NCBI GenBank assembly: GCA_021234155.1
Contig: JAJEKV010000031.1
Coordinates: forward strand, 2,475,614 to 2,539,613
Direction: 5' to 3'
DNA: 64,000 nucleotides
Source: Isoetes taiwanensis
Taxonomy: Eukaryota > Streptophyta > Lycopodiopsida > Isoetales > Isoetaceae
Shown: piece after piece, positions 10,149-24,100 of the stretch
Layout of the letters: the number at the start of each line of letters is the position of its first letter
How positions within the stretch are numbered: position 1 is the stretch's first letter
Position numbers and translations under genes: made by a program
The notes under the pieces: model-generated
What the model saw: only the letters and a program-made list of their open reading frames with translations
Told to the model about the DNA's origin: nothing
Database searches by the model: none

Positions 10149-13100
10149 GCATGTTGTTCGATGTTATGATGTGATGGATATATTAATGCCACCCTTCATG
10201 ATGGCAACCCTTATTATTGTATAGAGGAAAAGACTGGAGGGGGAAGGGGAAGGAGAAGGGAGAGTCCTATGGCATATACGGTGGACTGCCATATGAGTCG
10301 TAGAAGAAGTGTCACAAAGATGACATGTCCAACTTGTACTTATCGTGTAGGAATGCTAATTATTTATAAGTGAGTTCATAAACTTTAGAATGCTAATGGA
10401 ATCGGAGTAATGAGTTTTGCAAATGATACCAAAGCAAGATGGTTTTAGAATTAATATTGGAGTAATACATTTTCAAATCAGAAGTTAGTATAAAGTTTCA
10501 AATTAGCATTGCGATACTTCTTCGTCTTTACTTGCATGTGTTTGACATATTATTTCATGGTTTAAGTTAGAGGTCCATATGGTGTCGTTCATTACAAGGT
10601 CTCTGGTTTGATATCATATAAATTATGACATTTTGCCTTATTTGCTCTATATAATTGGATTTGGATCATCAATCGGGAAAAGCACTGATAAGATTTGAGG
10701 AAGGGAATAAAATGTTGGACATATTCCATCTTTTTTGGGTGTTTGGTTAGCACTATAGATTTAGTATATAACATTTGGTACTAGAGCCCAACAGTTACTT
10801 TCTCCATGGTGATTTTCACATGCTTGAAATAGAGGAAGGATGAATGATATGAGTTAAGGGATGCTTATTGAAATGGAATTAGAAGCTAGTGTCCACTAAG
10901 GATCTACCCTTTTAGGTAGTTGGCTAGCACTAGGGGTGGGCGCATTACATTTGGTATAAAAGCCTGAATAGAGATAAAACCCTTGGAGGAAAATATCATT
11001 TGGATACGAGTCATTGAAAGAAAAGATATTCAGAACCATTCCTAGGATGGATCCTATGATACAATCAAGTGGCCAAAAGTGAAGTAGCGTCCTCATTGAG
11101 CTTTGTAAAATCATTGAATACAAATTGATCCCCTACTTGGGGTAGAAATTTGAAGAAACTCGAAAATTAATTGCTCCAAAACTAGAAAATCATTGAGAGC
11201 ACGTCGAAACAATAAAATACAAGATAATTGATGGTATATGCCGCTTGGTTTATGCAAAGATGAGAAAAATTGATGATCACTTCTCATCGAGATGAAAAAC
11301 CCCACCCTTTCGGGTTTTCGAGAAAAAACCCTAATGAGAAATGACCGCCAATGCTCTTGGGAATGCCGGTGCCCGAACTAGAATAGAGACAACTTGAAGA
11401 TGTAGCCAAGCAAATAGTTGAAGCATGACCCCGCGTACTATGTCAACCACGAGACCTTTTAAGAAATAACCTACGAGTCAAGGCCGAAAAGGAAAATCAC
11501 CTATCAAGGAGTTAGATGCCTTAAGCAAGATCATGCACCAATGCGCAATATAAAAATATATGCAAGAAGACTTCGAAGGCTCCAGGGCCACCGAAAGAAA
11601 CAATACTTGACTAATCGGGAACCATTCGCGTAATGATCATTGAAGAGAAAACATCCGATTAGTGCGGCCTCAAAGGCTACATTGTCACACCGAGAGAAAA
11701 TGAAACGTATAATGCCACGGGGCTACAATGCCACAATCAAAAAGAATGATATGATAAGTAAGCCCTCAAAGGCTACAAAGGTCGTGCCGAGAAAAAATGA
11801 GAAATAAAAACATATGCACTTTTAAGGAACATAGAAACAAAACATCTTGGAGGCTGCAGGGCAAACCGAGAGGTGTAGAAAAATAGACATAAAAAATGAC
11901 TAACCAACTAATAAGAAATGGAGCAACTTAAACAACGTAATGTAATATAAGAAGACGGGAATCGACGTAGATATAACCAACGAAAGCCCGATATGATAGA
12001 GGGAGGGGGAGGGAAAAGTTGTGGAATAAAAAATGAGCATAATGGAAAGGAGCTCAAGAGAACACCAATGACTATAAAAGAGGAAAGTGGCAGTGTAAGT
12101 AGGCAGGGATGCACAATAGGACGTATCAAGGAATGTTGGTTCTATACTGTGGTATTACATTAAAAACTTGGTCCGTAACATGGGGACGTATGATGCCATC
12201 CGGTGATCATGATAACCGTGGACACCCATGTGGGGAGGAGATCAACCACCGGATGGATGATAGCGATAATATCATGGGAGACACCGCCGTCTTAGGGATG
12301 ATTTAGGTGCGTAGAGGTGTGATGGTGTTCATAAAAGACAACCGCTATGATACCGTAGTCAAAGGGAAATGTATTTGTATTGAATGGCTGAATCATTGTG
12401 ATATCAACTATGGAAAACATTATTGTGATATCATCGATGAGAAAAACCTTAAAAATCTTGATATTTTAGTAGATAGAGCACGCACGTAAAAAAGGACAAA
12501 CATGGTACCGACCGCATAATATCATCTACCGCTCTATCAACAACATATTTGCATAAAAGAGCCAATGTGGCTTTATGAGTGGACCAATATTCTCTCGAGG
12601 ATTAAATTGCATCGAGATATTATTAATGGCATCCAATCATGAGAAGATATTAGACACTATAATCAGCTTCATGATACCATCTTCCAATCCTAGAGATTCA
12701 AGATTGTTTGTGGTATGGGACATCCGTGGTGCAAGAAAGAATTTTATTTTGCTATTTCAGTATTTGTATACTTACCATTAAGGAGTTTTTCACCCATTAT
12801 CCGCTAAAATATATACTTTAGGGGTTGAATTAGCTCAAGTTCAGTATACTAGAAATGTCTCCGTTACTCTTCAATGCATGGTCATATCCCCTTATTATTA
12901 AGTGCATCCTGCCTTCCAAAAGGTCCCCACTAAAGATGGGTAAGATTCTCATGAGGACTCGCGATCATACATCCAAACCATCGGTAGGTAGACTTTTCAT
13001 TAATTCATCTCAAATGGGCATTTTACATTGAGTTGAGAGTGGGTAGTCGCACATCGCAGTTACCCAAAAATAATTATAAATTATTACAATTATGCAGATA

Positions 13101-13345
13101 AAAACAACTCCTCAATAGAGTTAACATAACAAAGTATGATGAGATGTTCGATGATGTACCTGTTGAAGGCTTATCACCAGGATTAAAAAACCCTGCCCTT
13201 TCGTGTGTTTGAGGAAAAACCCTAATGATAAGCAAGGGGTTTGGACAATCGCCGCTACTACAACGGTCCCCAAAAATATGAATATCGATTTAAGCAAAAA
13301 ACGATATTCGGGCCAATCCCCGCACAACTTGTTCAGATCATCGTG
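10149..13345. other. Unassigned repeat-rich stretch, no gene seen
   Basis: No convincing coding sequence. Two places (about 10768 and 10946) read ACATTTGGTAC/TATNAGAGCC-like and resemble decayed Met primer sites of copia-type elements. A module with AAAAACCC...GGGTTTTC (about 11295-11332 and 13184-13230) recurs elsewhere in the window and is listed separately. Two adjacent frames at 12109-12489 have no recognisable domain. Confidence 0.4.
13184..13232. repeat. Copy of the 'AAAACCC...GGGTTTT' repeat module
   Basis: The stretch GGATTAAAAAACCCTGCCCT, followed by a TTCGTGTGTTTGAGG and AAAAACCCTAATGATAA part, recurs as a clearer version at 36172-36222 (AACCCCGCCCTTTCGGGTTT then TCGAGGAAAAACCCTAGCG). 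Further versions lie at 11295-11332, 35073-35095, 38818-38865, 40850-40898 and 57488-57536. The upstream flank of this copy and of the 36-kb copy also share a hairpin (GGGTAG, GCACATCGCAG, TACCC; about 13033 and 36041). I read it as a conserved end of a repeat family that I cannot name. Confidence 0.45.
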
Positions 13346-13349
13346 AACT

Positions 13350-14630
13350 TCATCGGGGTGGCACTGAAGAAGGAGCTGATGTTAAAATTAGTTGGGAGAA
13401 GTGCATTATGCCGAAACTTTGTGGGGGGCTAGGGATGATTCACTTTCTTCTCCAGAGCAAGGTGCTATCTCTAAGTTCATATGGCGGATTCTCAATAATG
13501 TCGATAATTCTCCCAAAATCCCATCTCATTCACCAGTATTTACAGATGTGCATTTCCTTTGGCTCTCCATCCATTAAGCCTCTCCTCCCATGGCCATTAT
13601 TCTATCCACTTTCTCCATATCCTAATGCATCTCCTTTCCTCAAGGGGTTGCTAGCTACTTGGGAGATCCGGCGCATTTTGTTTCGGGGCCCATCCAATGG
13701 CCTGCATGCATTCTACAAATTCTGTCGGTGGATCCCTTTGGGTGACGGGCCAGCAGTTGTCCCCTCGGTCTCTTCCCGCCCATCCATTGATGCAATGTCG
13801 GGTGGGCGAAAGCAGCAAAGTGTGCTCACAAGATCTTTATGGTATAATGAGACAAGATTGTTGACGTGGAATGAGTTCCAATTGAAGTTCCTCCTCCTTT
13901 GTTGGGACCGTGGCATTTGGGAAAAGTAGTCGCTACACTTCCTCCACACCCACAAGACGTGGCTCCCCGGCTACCGGATGGTTTAAGGAGGAGGAGCACC
14001 GGTGCACTCGATGTATGTGGTCCCGCTTCATCATGAAGTGTTGCCTCCATTGCCAAAGTGGCCTTTTAGTTATCCCCGAGCCTCATCGTAAAGCGATGCC
14101 CGATGGGTATGGGATAAATTGCTCCATCCTAAGCTATCTATTTTTATGGTGTGCATCACCATAGATGCGTGCGTAAACACCGTTGTTCATCGATTTCGTC
14201 CGTAAGTCTTCAGGATCCGCCCTCTTTGCATGCGCGAGGGATGAGACAATTGAGCACCGCTTTTTTGTGTCACCATGTTCACCCGCTATGCGTGGCTTTT
14301 GAGTTTTTTTCCATTGTGACTTGAATAGTCAGCAGTCCTATTGTCACTATCCCAGTTTGGGACAAGTTGGCAAAGAGGGCATTCCACTTTTGCATCTGCT
14401 TGATCATCCGAAGAGACGCAATCTCCTCATCTTCAAGGGACAAGTCTTTTCGTGATACACAAGTGCTTAGCGATGCTCGTAGTCGTGACAGAAGGCGCAT
14501 GCGTGTTTTTCCTAAAGGATGACATCAAAAGTGTCATTTTGGGGAGGTAATATATTTAGATCTGGACCTACCATAGCAAACAAATGTGCTTGTGGTGATA
14601 TGTGTTCTCTCTTTTCTATGTTTTTTTTTG
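13350..14630 (+). pseudogene. Second LINE ORF2 3' fragment, frameshifted
   Basis: Collinear with 2976-4270: starts at the 'RNFIWGGTEEGADVKVSW' equivalent and runs past the zinc-knuckle region into the 3' UTR, ending in a T-run near 14618-14627. Compared with the 3-kb copy, differences are strongly concentrated where the other copy has CTG or CAG (for example CTGATAATTCTCCAGGTCTG becomes a CG- and CCC-rich string). Many of these differences are indels that break the frame into pieces at 13408-13929 and 13910-14164. Either the copy has decayed in an unusual way or the base calls are unreliable at these sites. Confidence 0.8.
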
Positions 14631-14705
14631 AAGAACGTGTTTTTACTTCATATTATACACTCAAAATATTTCAAAGTACTTCCATAAGTAAGATGTTAGT
14701 CACAT

Positions 14706-15440
14706 TGCCTCCCGGTACGGACTATTCATGCATACCGTCGGACGTGTCAAGCTCAAAAGATCCTCGGTCAACCACGGTCGGACATCCAAGCCTCGCCCGA
14801 AGACTAAGTAAAGAAGCCACGCAAATCAAAGCCTTTGGTCGCCAACAAGAGGCGCCGCTCATCAAGCGACGGCCCGCCGCCCGCGTCGGCGTCGAGGCGT
14901 GATTCTAGGCACTTCAAGAGGCACCGCCAACATTCCCAAATCGGGCCTCCTTCGAGAGTCGGACGCCGAGATCGATCGAGTGTCTATATTGGGCCCAAGG
15001 CCATTGTACTATATATATGAGTAGAGTTAGCTCACTAAAGTTTTTAGATGAGTTTGAGTCTTGTTCCTTTGAGTTTTCTCTCTATTCGCGAGAGCTCATG
15101 TATTTTCATCATTGATATCAAGGAAGCTTATCATCTTTCTCTCATTTGTTACGCTCTCTTTTTTTCTTCTCTTTGAAAATCACAGGACATAGTCCCCTGA
15201 CTCTCTGTTAGATCCACGGGTCCTCGCAGGGTGCCTTCGAGGAGTTCGAACCCGGACCCCAAACAGCATGGTCTTAGGAGTCGATTTTCTCCTACTTTCT
15301 TCCTGTCGCCATGTCCGTCCGCAATTTCACGCCTGGAAAAGAACTCCTTTCTCCAGACGGCATCTCGCTTTGAGCGCCATCGGTCGGAACCCGATGCACA
15401 TGTATGGATCTGTTATGGATAGAGGGAGGCCATCTTGATG
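14706..15440 (+). repeat. 5' LTR of the decayed gypsy element
   Basis: Pairs with 25164-25911. Shared landmarks are ACTATTCATGCATACCG, ATTGGGCCCAAGGCCATTGT, ATATATATGAGTAGAGTTAG, TTTTCATCATTGATATCAAG and CATGTATGGATCT near the end. The TATATATATGAG stretch (about 15008-15018) could be the TATA region. Between the landmarks the two copies differ heavily, often at CTG/CAG. Edges are approximate. Confidence 0.7.
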
Positions 15441-15879
15441 CAAGGCTCGGTCCCCGCCACCCACCCCTGGTGTCAGCTCGCCCCGGTTCAGCCCCAAAGC
15501 GTGCAAACATTGCTCACAACCCCGGGCCCCTCATCACTATCGGGAGCCTTATCCCGGCCAACCTTCTCAACTGTACTTTCACACCCCCAACATGCCTACA
15601 TCCATCATTCTTCAGCCATACTCCTCTTCCTTCAGAACATCATCTCCCCAGGGTACCTACGGCCTATCCACATGTCTCCTATGCCTGCCAGTATCCTTCC
15701 TCCCTATGTTCCCCACGGCTCTTCCCTGCTTACAACCCTTCTGGATCTCAAAACCAATGCTCCTGGGCCCGGTTCCTCCCGCTAGATCACCCCTTCCATC
15801 GTGGTCCACAAAGGCACAATGCCACATCCACCTCAACCCTCAATATCCTCACCGTCCCTGATCCCGCCCGGCCCGAAGA

Positions 15880-16620
15880 TTTCACATCTACCTTCGGACT
15901 CAAACCGACTTATCCCACCTTTTGGCAACACCAAAGGCAAACCAAGTTAGACCAAAGTGCTCGTGCCCACATGGAAGAATTTGAGGCTCTAGCTGTCCTA
16001 AATGGTCACGCCGCAACGCCAACTGAAATTCCACATCTTTTTTCCACCACACCGGCGGGTTTCCCTCATCAATGGCTCATGTCCAACAAAGCCATTGGAA
16101 ACAAGATCGTCCAAATGCGCCTTTGCTTTTCTCTCTCATTCGGGACCACGGATGATGATCAACTTCATCTCAAGCAACTCAATGAACTTCAACAAGAGCC
16201 CACTGAGTCTCCGGCCGATTTTTATGGATCGACTTCACATTCTCGCTAGCGTAAGCTCAAGGAGTACCTACACGTAGCCGCATTTTGGTCTGGGTTTCTC
16301 CCAGGACTTCCTCCCCGCTATTCGACTCATGATCGAATACCCAAGGCCCAAAAACTTTGAGCAGGCTATCGACCACCTTGTCAATCACTCACACAATGTT
16401 TCCTCCCGATGCGGCTCTTCAAGAGCTCCCGCTCATTCCACCCGCTCATGGTTCCACAAACGGCCGTTTCAGCCTCAACACGCCAATCCACAGCCAAGTA
16501 TCAAATCTGGTGCCATATTTGCAAATATCAGGCCGACTGGCCAATGAGTGCAACTCCACCAATGGCCCTCATTGCAAGCGATGCAACATGTGCAATCATG
16601 CCACCTGAAGAGTGCACTGC
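15880..16620 (+). pseudogene. Gypsy gag remnant
   Basis: Frame 15404-16249 contains a plausible gag core after an acidic/proline-rich leader (FEALAVLNGHAATPTEIPHL, then a WLMSNKAIG...LKQLNELQQ-type region about 15980-16230). It continues in another frame towards a Cys/His-rich patch near 16500-16610 (HCKRCNMCNHAT), which may be the zinc knuckle. The assignment rests on position between the LTR and protease/RT plus general character, so it is less certain than the pol domains. Confidence 0.45.
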
Positions 16621-17659
16621 GCACTCATCCCACACCGCTCCGCAACAAAATGGTTTATCAAGTGCAAACCACACCTCACCACAATCGCACTCATCGGGCA
16701 GCCACCTCTTCGTGTGCAGCCCACGCAACTCCCATCAGCGCCATAGACCAACCACGGGGGATCCAACCAGCGTCCTCCTTTTGATCCTTCTAAAGCTCAG
16801 TGTTATCACTCGTCAAGAATGGGGTCATACCACCGCGGCGTGTCCTCAACTTCCACAAGTTCAGTCCAGCTTCTGGCAATAAATCAGACCACATCGGTCC
16901 GCCCTCACGGCTTACCAAACTCTGGCTTGCTAATGGCAAACAAGGCCCGCACACGATTCTTAAGAAGCCCCTAAGAGCACCTCAAGAATCACGCTTATCA
17001 ACCAGCTCCAAAGAAATCAACCTCACTGATCAACAAGCCCAAGAGGAAATTTTTCAGCACTTAATCCTCCCAGACAAACCGTCAAATTGGGTTGGTCTAG
17101 TTTCACGCCGCACCAAGGCATCACGCCCCTTGACTATTATTATTCGGAACACGAACCCGCGCTTTGCGGTTGACACCATTCCTCATGAGGACTTAAAAAG
17201 GTTCACTTTGCACCTCGACTTGGAAAAAGCTCATGCCAAATGTCATGCCCAAAGTTCGCCAAAGCATTTTGAATCTCATGCAAGCCGGCAAGGCCGCACA
17301 TTGGCCAATGTTCATGCCACCACTAGAGCTCAACAAAGACAAGATACCCCTTCAACATCTCAACCTCCACGCCTCGACATATTCCAATATTGCAGTAGGG
17401 TTGACTTACTCAAAGAAGTTGCTTCCACCCCCGCCACGCACTCCCGGCATTAAAGGGAACCGCCAGATCCTTTTTTCTCATGTACCTCTCGAACTCCAAG
17501 AGGGAGCTTGCCAAGATCAAAATTCCTTTAAGCTTGGCAACCATTTTAAAACTCGTCCCCGCTCTCAAGGACCAGTTACCACTCCCAACCGCTTTAGTTG
17601 GGGCCGTGGCTACCTCTACACCCACCTGGCCCATGCCACGGTGGGAAATCAGCAAGTCA

Positions 17660-17885
17660 ACCATGTTCAAATCATGGAGGTAGTCGCGCCAATCTCATCA
17701 TCATGGATAAACTCCGCAAACAAATGGGCATCACACAACTCTTTTGTGCCCCATATGACATCAAATTGGCTAATGGCCATATCACGAGACCTCAAGGCGC
17801 CACACCTATTCTTCTTCACATCAACATAGGTGATCTCCGCTTTCCCATGGAATTTGGAGTGTGGAAAGTCTGGCTAAGATCCGTG
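17660..17885 (+). pseudogene. Gypsy aspartic protease remnant
   Basis: Read in the 17598-17888 frame: ANLIIMDKLRKQMG, then IKLANGHITRPQG, then ILLHINIGDLRF and MEF. This is the part of a retropepsin that follows the DSGA active site (flap and C-terminal strand), placed correctly before RT. The catalytic Asp motif itself is not readable; at its place the sequence reads GSRAN. Confidence 0.55.
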
Positions 17886-18639
17886 TGACTATGAAATGTT
17901 GGTAGGCGTGATCTTTCCCGCCGCAAAGAGTATCCATTATCGGGCCACGGACCGCTTAGTCATCACAGATGGTCATCTCAATGCCACCATGGACTTGCAA
18001 AACGCAGGATCATTTACTGGACAATGCGGAACCCTCTCTCGATTAATCGATTCGAAGAAGCTCGCAGAATATTTATCAAGTTCAGTTCCACCCGCGAGTC
18101 TGCCTCTATCATCCTACCCCTAATATGCCGATCCCGGGGAGAAATGACTTTGATCGTGACCATGCGTGGCTGCCTTGCTTTGACCCCCTACCGCTCCTTG
18201 TAACGAATCCAACGCTGATCACTTTTCGGATGTCGACACTCCTGCAACTCCCCGCTGATGTACATGCCGGCCATGAAGCAACCCCCGCTAGATGAAACCG
18301 GAAAGCAACCTCTCTTTTCACCACGCAAAGTGCCACGCCTCCGGTTATGCTCAACCTCCCCGCACATTGTCCAGATACCAAGTCATACCCCATATTCGGA
18401 CTCAAAGTCGATTGTGGATGTTGGCAACAATCAACCTCGGTCCTCATTGCCGCAGAAACCTTCCGGCTCCTTATCGCATCGTGGTCACACCACTGCTCAA
18501 AAATTCAAACACATTTTCACCGAGTTACAAAGATCTTCTGGGAATCAACAAAAGCTTGGGGAACTCACCATTCCTACCAAATCGATGCATCGACCGATTA
18601 GTAGCAACGGCGATCATGTGCTCAACCCTAATTACCGCG

Positions 18640-19970
18640 GATCGCCAAGGCGGAAATTGACAAACTCCTTGCCGGGCAGTTTGATCTATGAGGTCAAACA
18701 TTCTCGAATGGTGAGCCCTATCGCCATTGCTCCATAAGCACAATGGTAAGATCCGGCGGCTAGACTACTATCGAACTCAATCGTGCCACTTGAGCGTGAT
18801 CATTTTCCACTTCCCTTCCGCACTGCAGGTTCGAAGAAGTGGGTTACATGAGATGTACCCTTTATGGATGGTTTTTTCTCACAATCGATCTCCATCAAAA
18901 GAATGGATCAACTCAAGACCACTTTCACCACCAAGGGGGCACTTTTGCCTACAAGGTGGTTCCTTTTGGATTATCCAAACCTCTTCAACATTTCAACGAA
19001 TCATGCTCTCCTTTTCATGATTTCATGAAGGAAAATCCCTTCTTTGCAAATTTTTCAAGATGACTTCTCTGCCACAGCCCCATGGTCGACCATTTGGATA
19101 AATTGGAACTCATCTTCCGTAGAAATGTGGATGAGTCCCAGATTAGTCTCAACTCGAAATGCACCTTTAAGGCCACTTCGTGTTCTCATTAGGCCATGTT
19201 GTCGACAAATCGTGAATCACCACCGATCCTCGCCAAAATCGGTTGTGTGCTCAAAGCTCAAGCACCACCAATATCAAAGAGACACGCCTCTTTCCCGAAA
19301 GGTCAATTATTACTCCACCTTCATACCTGGACCGGCAAACCATTGCGCATCCCATTCATAAACTCACGGTGATCTAATCCACCGGGCTTGGAATTCCCAG
19401 CGGAAGTCGCTTCCAACAAATTTGAAGCTTTTGCTTACTCGTGCACCGGTTCTTGTTCCTCCTCAATGGGACAAGCCCTTTCAATGCTCATGTCGATGTC
19501 TCGCCATTTGCTATTGAGCCGTTTTTTCAAGAATATGATGCGCACCGATAAACCAAATCGCTACGCCACCAAAACTCAATTCGCTGGAGCGAACTATTCG
19601 CTTACCTGAGCGTGAAGCTTTGTCTCATTTTCTCGTGGTCCAACGCCCACATTACCTTTGGGCGATCAAATCAAGCTCTTTGTGGACCACCAAGCACTTC
19701 TCTATTTGATCAACAAATCCACGCTTCACGGGCGCATTGCTCGTTGGGTCCTTTTCTTCTCAAGAATTTGCTTTTGAAATCGCTCATAAGGCCGGGTAAA
19801 TCTCATGTTGTTCCGATTATCTTTCACGCATCCACACGGATGATCCCGCTAAATTCCCTCGATACCTTCCCTCTCGATGCTCAACTCTTTTTAGTCACGG
19901 CAACACCACATTGGTTTCATGATTTTCGCCAGCATTCCTCCTCACCGGGTGCTCTTCCACCGTAAGATGA
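18640..19970 (+). pseudogene. Gypsy reverse transcriptase and RNase H remnant
   Basis: Spread over three frames. Near 18645-18740 is the conserved run AEIDKLLAGQFD... SPIAIAP; then DHFPLPF-like sequence near 18800; then FFLTIDLHQKNG and GGTFAYKVVPFGLSKPLQHF (about 18865-18990), equivalent to the FAYRVMPFGL block. The xxDD region near 19040-19070 is damaged (FQDDFS). The RNase H / connection part shows LFVDHQALLYLINKSTLHGR (about 19677-19740) and a HVVADYLSR-like piece, then DTFPLDAQLFLV near 19860. Domain order and motifs are clear; no intact frame remains. Confidence 0.75.
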
Positions 19971-20089
19971 GACGCCTCTCTCTCGCCAAGCGTTTACAAT
20001 CCCTGCCGCCATATCAATTTTCTCCGGAGGTCCGTGGACTACACCATGGTTGCTCTGGACATCTCTACAAAAGGGTAAGGACACCATCC

Positions 20090-21195
20090 TTCCTTCACCG
20101 GGTGTTCTACCTCATGAAGTTCCGTGACATTGTTCGAGAAGCTCATCAAGGGCTCTGGTGGTCATTTTCATGGTGACACCACAAGACGAAAAATCCTTCT
20201 TGCCGGTATTATTGGCCCACGCTCTTTTAGAGATGCTCACGCCCACGCCCGACGTGTGACGCTTCGCCGGGTGGGACGCCCCACGGCCCGTGACGCTCTT
20301 CCTCTTGATCGCGCTGGCCGCCACGCGCCGCTTCCCTTCAAAGAAATGGGGGAATGGACTTTTGTGGGACCTTTAGATCCTCCCCGCGGCACACTTTCGT
20401 GCGATACATTCGGTTCTCACCGACTACGCACCAAATGGGCTTTAAGCTTGCACTTCCAGAACAACACCGCTGCAAACGCCAAGTCCTCTATCAACAAATT
20501 ATCACGCTGATTCGCCGCACCTGAGGGGGTCGGTGACCGTGGTGTTCATTTCATCAATCATACTATCAAAGAGTCAATTTGATTATCTCTTGATACATCA
20601 TCACAAGAGCACACCTTACTATCCTCAAGGCAATGGGTTGGCGTAGCACCAACAAAACTCGGGTCACCATTCTCAAGAAAATTTGTGACGCTTCCCCGCA
20701 TATGATTGGCGCATTAAAACTTCCTACCGTTTTGGGCCTACAATACTTGTTTCAAGATTGCTACGGGGTCACACTCCTTTAAATTGGTTTATGGTCGAAG
20801 CTCTCATGCCCTTTGAATACATCCTTCCAACACTCTCAGTTTTCAACTAGCTACCGCCATAATCCACCAACCGCTCTCAAAGAACGGGTCTATCAATTAG
20901 AACAGATTGATGAACTTAGGCGGATGCTTATATTCGTGTTCTTCATGGACAACGATTGCAAAAATCTTTACATGACAAACGCTTTGAAGACAAAAAAACA
21001 TTCAAAACAAGGAGATTTGGTTCTTCTTTATGATTCCGTGTACAAAAATTTTCCGGTAAACTCAAGTTTCGTTGGCTTGGCCCTTATCAAATTGTTCAAG
21101 TGGTTAGACCAAGTGTTTTCCAACTCAATGAATTAGATGGCACTCCATTACCTACATTAGTTAATGGTTTTCGCTTCAAAGCATTTCATCATACG
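20090..21195 (+). pseudogene. Gypsy integrase remnant
   Basis: The H-H-C-C zinc region and core follow RNase H. Frame 20124-20510 reads GGHFHGDTTRRKILLAGI, then VGRPTARDALPL and a PFKEMG...FVGPLDPPR block, the usual entry to the catalytic core. Downstream, HFINHTIK (about 20548) marks the second Asp region in a broken frame, and KQGDLVLLYDSVYKNFP...FVGLAL (about 21010-21080) is the typical GDLVLLYDS C-terminal segment. The segment ends with NELDGTPLPTLVNGFR-like sequence to about 21190. Non-functional. Confidence 0.75.
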
Positions 21196-21199
21196 TAGT

Positions 21200-24100
21200 G
21201 AACATCCAAACACAAAGAGCAGTTCAAGAATCCAACACCACGTAAAGTGACTAGAAAGGCGGTAGATTATATTATAGTGGAGATTTTTACAAAATGTGGG
21301 CCTGACCGGCTATTTCCCCTATGGGCACCGCCTCTATACAAAAACGGGCTCGCAGCCCTATCTACTAAGTCCTAAGAGGGAAACCCCTACTCCTCGGTTC
21401 CTGAGCGAGGTGATGAAGGGGAGATGGTAGAGGTTCTGCTCCGATCCCAAATCTAAGGTGCGAGAACCACCTCCATCCCGTTGGTCTGCCCGGGATGTTC
21501 AGCCATCCCCGACACACCAGCCGCCCATGCTAATGCCACGCGATTTGTGGCAGCGCCCGATCCGCATAATTCATCTTACAAGTGATCCACTCCTACGCTT
21601 AGTGGGCATGGTGCAATCTTCACTTTCAAGCCAGCCGGCCCATACCGGCGCCATCGGACGATGCCTTCGCTTTCCCTGCCCATCTTATATAGCCAATCGA
21701 GGGAACTCGCTGTCGACGCACCAATCACACAAATCGCCAACGTGTTTGCAATGCAAGTCTAAAATAGAGAATACATTCCCCGCCCTCATATCTAGCCATG
21801 GTACCTTCGACACATTCCTTTTAATGATATCCCACTTCGAAGTTGCCGGCACAATGCCATTCCTTCTTTCCACGCGTCAACATTACCGGATGTCCTTTGC
21901 CATCCGGTTACATCCACCTTTCTTTCACGTCTCATCCTCACCGCTTCATTGCTTCTCCCTTACGTTTTTGGGGACTTAGCCAAATTTTGCCTCTCAATCC
22001 CTTCTTCCATCTTTTGACACACAGCATCATCAACGGTTCCCGTTTACACTCTTCATACCTCTTTCGCCTCCGGTTGCGCCCTAAAACAAACCTTTTTGGA
22101 TTTCATACTGCGCCTTCATCCTCAGGTACTTTCGACTTTGCCTTTTCCGCCTTTTGCATCTCTCTCTTCGTTCCGCGATCATTCCCATGGCCGCCCCCAA
22201 GATTTTCTACACTTCTGCTTACCGCCGAGGATCCGGCCCTTTTTGCATCACATTATTTATCCTTCTTGGCGCCCACTTTCAAGGTGAAGCCCGCTTGTTG
22301 GCTGATAAAGAAGTCGTTGAGCGACACCGACTTTCACCGAATTCTCTCAAATGGAACTTAAAACCACATCCTGCCGATTAGCGGCGGTTCGCCATGTATT
22401 GTTAACGGCCTTGGGTTACACCACCGTGATGCGATGGCACCACTATTTCATTGACTAACACTTGATTTCTGAGGTATTTCATATTCCCTTGCACACTCCT
22501 TGTGTATCATGGTCTGCTATACGATATTGATGTCATTGAAGTTTGGTGCACCTCGCTTATCATGCCAATGTCCATCGCTCGACCAACATCGACAAGCCTC
22601 ACGAGAGACCCAACATTGCAGAATTTACGTGGCGAAAATTCGCCGGGTATTCTATCAAGAACACCCATATCAATAAACCTTTCTATAACCCGGTCCCTCA
22701 TTTGCTACACACCTAAACACCATAGATTGGCCCCAAATGATGTTCTCGTCTTCTCCAAAAGAAATGGACCGCTTCTTCGTACCACTTCCATTTCTCTGAA
22801 AGCTTGGGAGGGCACTTTTCAAGCCCTCATCCACACATTACTTCCCACACCACCAAATTCTCATAATTCCACTTTCGCCTCCCTTCCAATCAATCACCAA
22901 GTTGGCACATCACGCCCATCTTTCCCAGTCATGACCCGCAGTCACACTCATATCCTTTGTCTCTTCCTCGCTACACCATCCACTTCACACCATTTTTCCC
23001 AAACCTCCCAAACCCGGGACCTTGACCCGAGTTCCACCACCACAACACCCTCGCCGGTTGTTGTATCAAGACAGCGGGATGCTCCAAGGCTGCCGCTCTT
23101 AAGTTACAAGAATCCCAAGGCGCCTTATGAGCTGGGTTCCAGGGCACTTCGAGGCCTACGTCGCGGTGCACCAAGACCTTCAAGCCGCGCCCAGTTGCAA
23201 CCTTTTTGAGGCCAAACTTCAAGACAAGCATGAAGCTCTCTTACGCTCATGCCCGGATCTCAAATACACAAGCTCAAGTCAGCCTAACTCGCGGTCCGGA
23301 TGGGGCTCGGCTCGGTCCAAATGTAACTGCACTCTGTTGGGCACAACAAGTCCAAAGTCGCCTCTCGAAAGCACCAAGGCGAAGATATTGCTAAACTCAA
23401 TGCCCTTGTACTTCGGGCGGAAAATTTCAGCACTCAGGATTTAAAATCTTTTCGGCCCGGACCGGCTCAAATTAAGCCTCCTTTGACGGCTCGGTTTTCA
23501 TTACGAACCTCCGGCTCACCTCTCTTCCAAGGTCGCCTTTACAGGTGGAGTGCGGCTAGAAAATACTATGGCCAGGAGATTCGGGTGGTTGGCCCTAATA
23601 CACCGGAAATCTTCCTCCCAGTCCAATCCTTCTGAAGCGGGTCCGTGACCGGGCCACGCCTCCTAAAAGGAAAATCGGATCCGTGGATCTCGAACAACAA
23701 CCGCAACAAGCTATTCGGTCACAGGAGGCTCAAGCAAAACTTGACGACCCGGTACCAATTCTTCAAAGAATGCCGCTTATTACCCTCCCTCCCCCGCTAT
23801 CGCCTCATGTTCTCGTGGGTTGCCGATGCCACCTCTTCCTTTCAAAGTGGCACGCTGGCCAGATGGCCCTGCGGATATCCCAATCGGCGGTGGCTGATTT
23901 TTCTCGGATTTGGCCAACTTCCATTGAAGACAAAGGGTTGTGCCGTACCTTTGTTGTCTTTGATCTCATACAATCGCGCTCAATCCATTTCTACCCTTTC
24001 CGCGGGTTCAGCCTATTGCTGGCTTATTCTCATGCGATTTCTATCCGGGTGATACATTGTAAAATCTTTTGCAATGGGCCACGCCAAATTTTTCCGTGGT

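Noticed and set aside
10768-10960. Two Met primer binding sites
   Set aside because: Only partial matches (TTTGGTACTAGAGCCC, TTTGGTATAAAAGCC) without an LTR end I could support.
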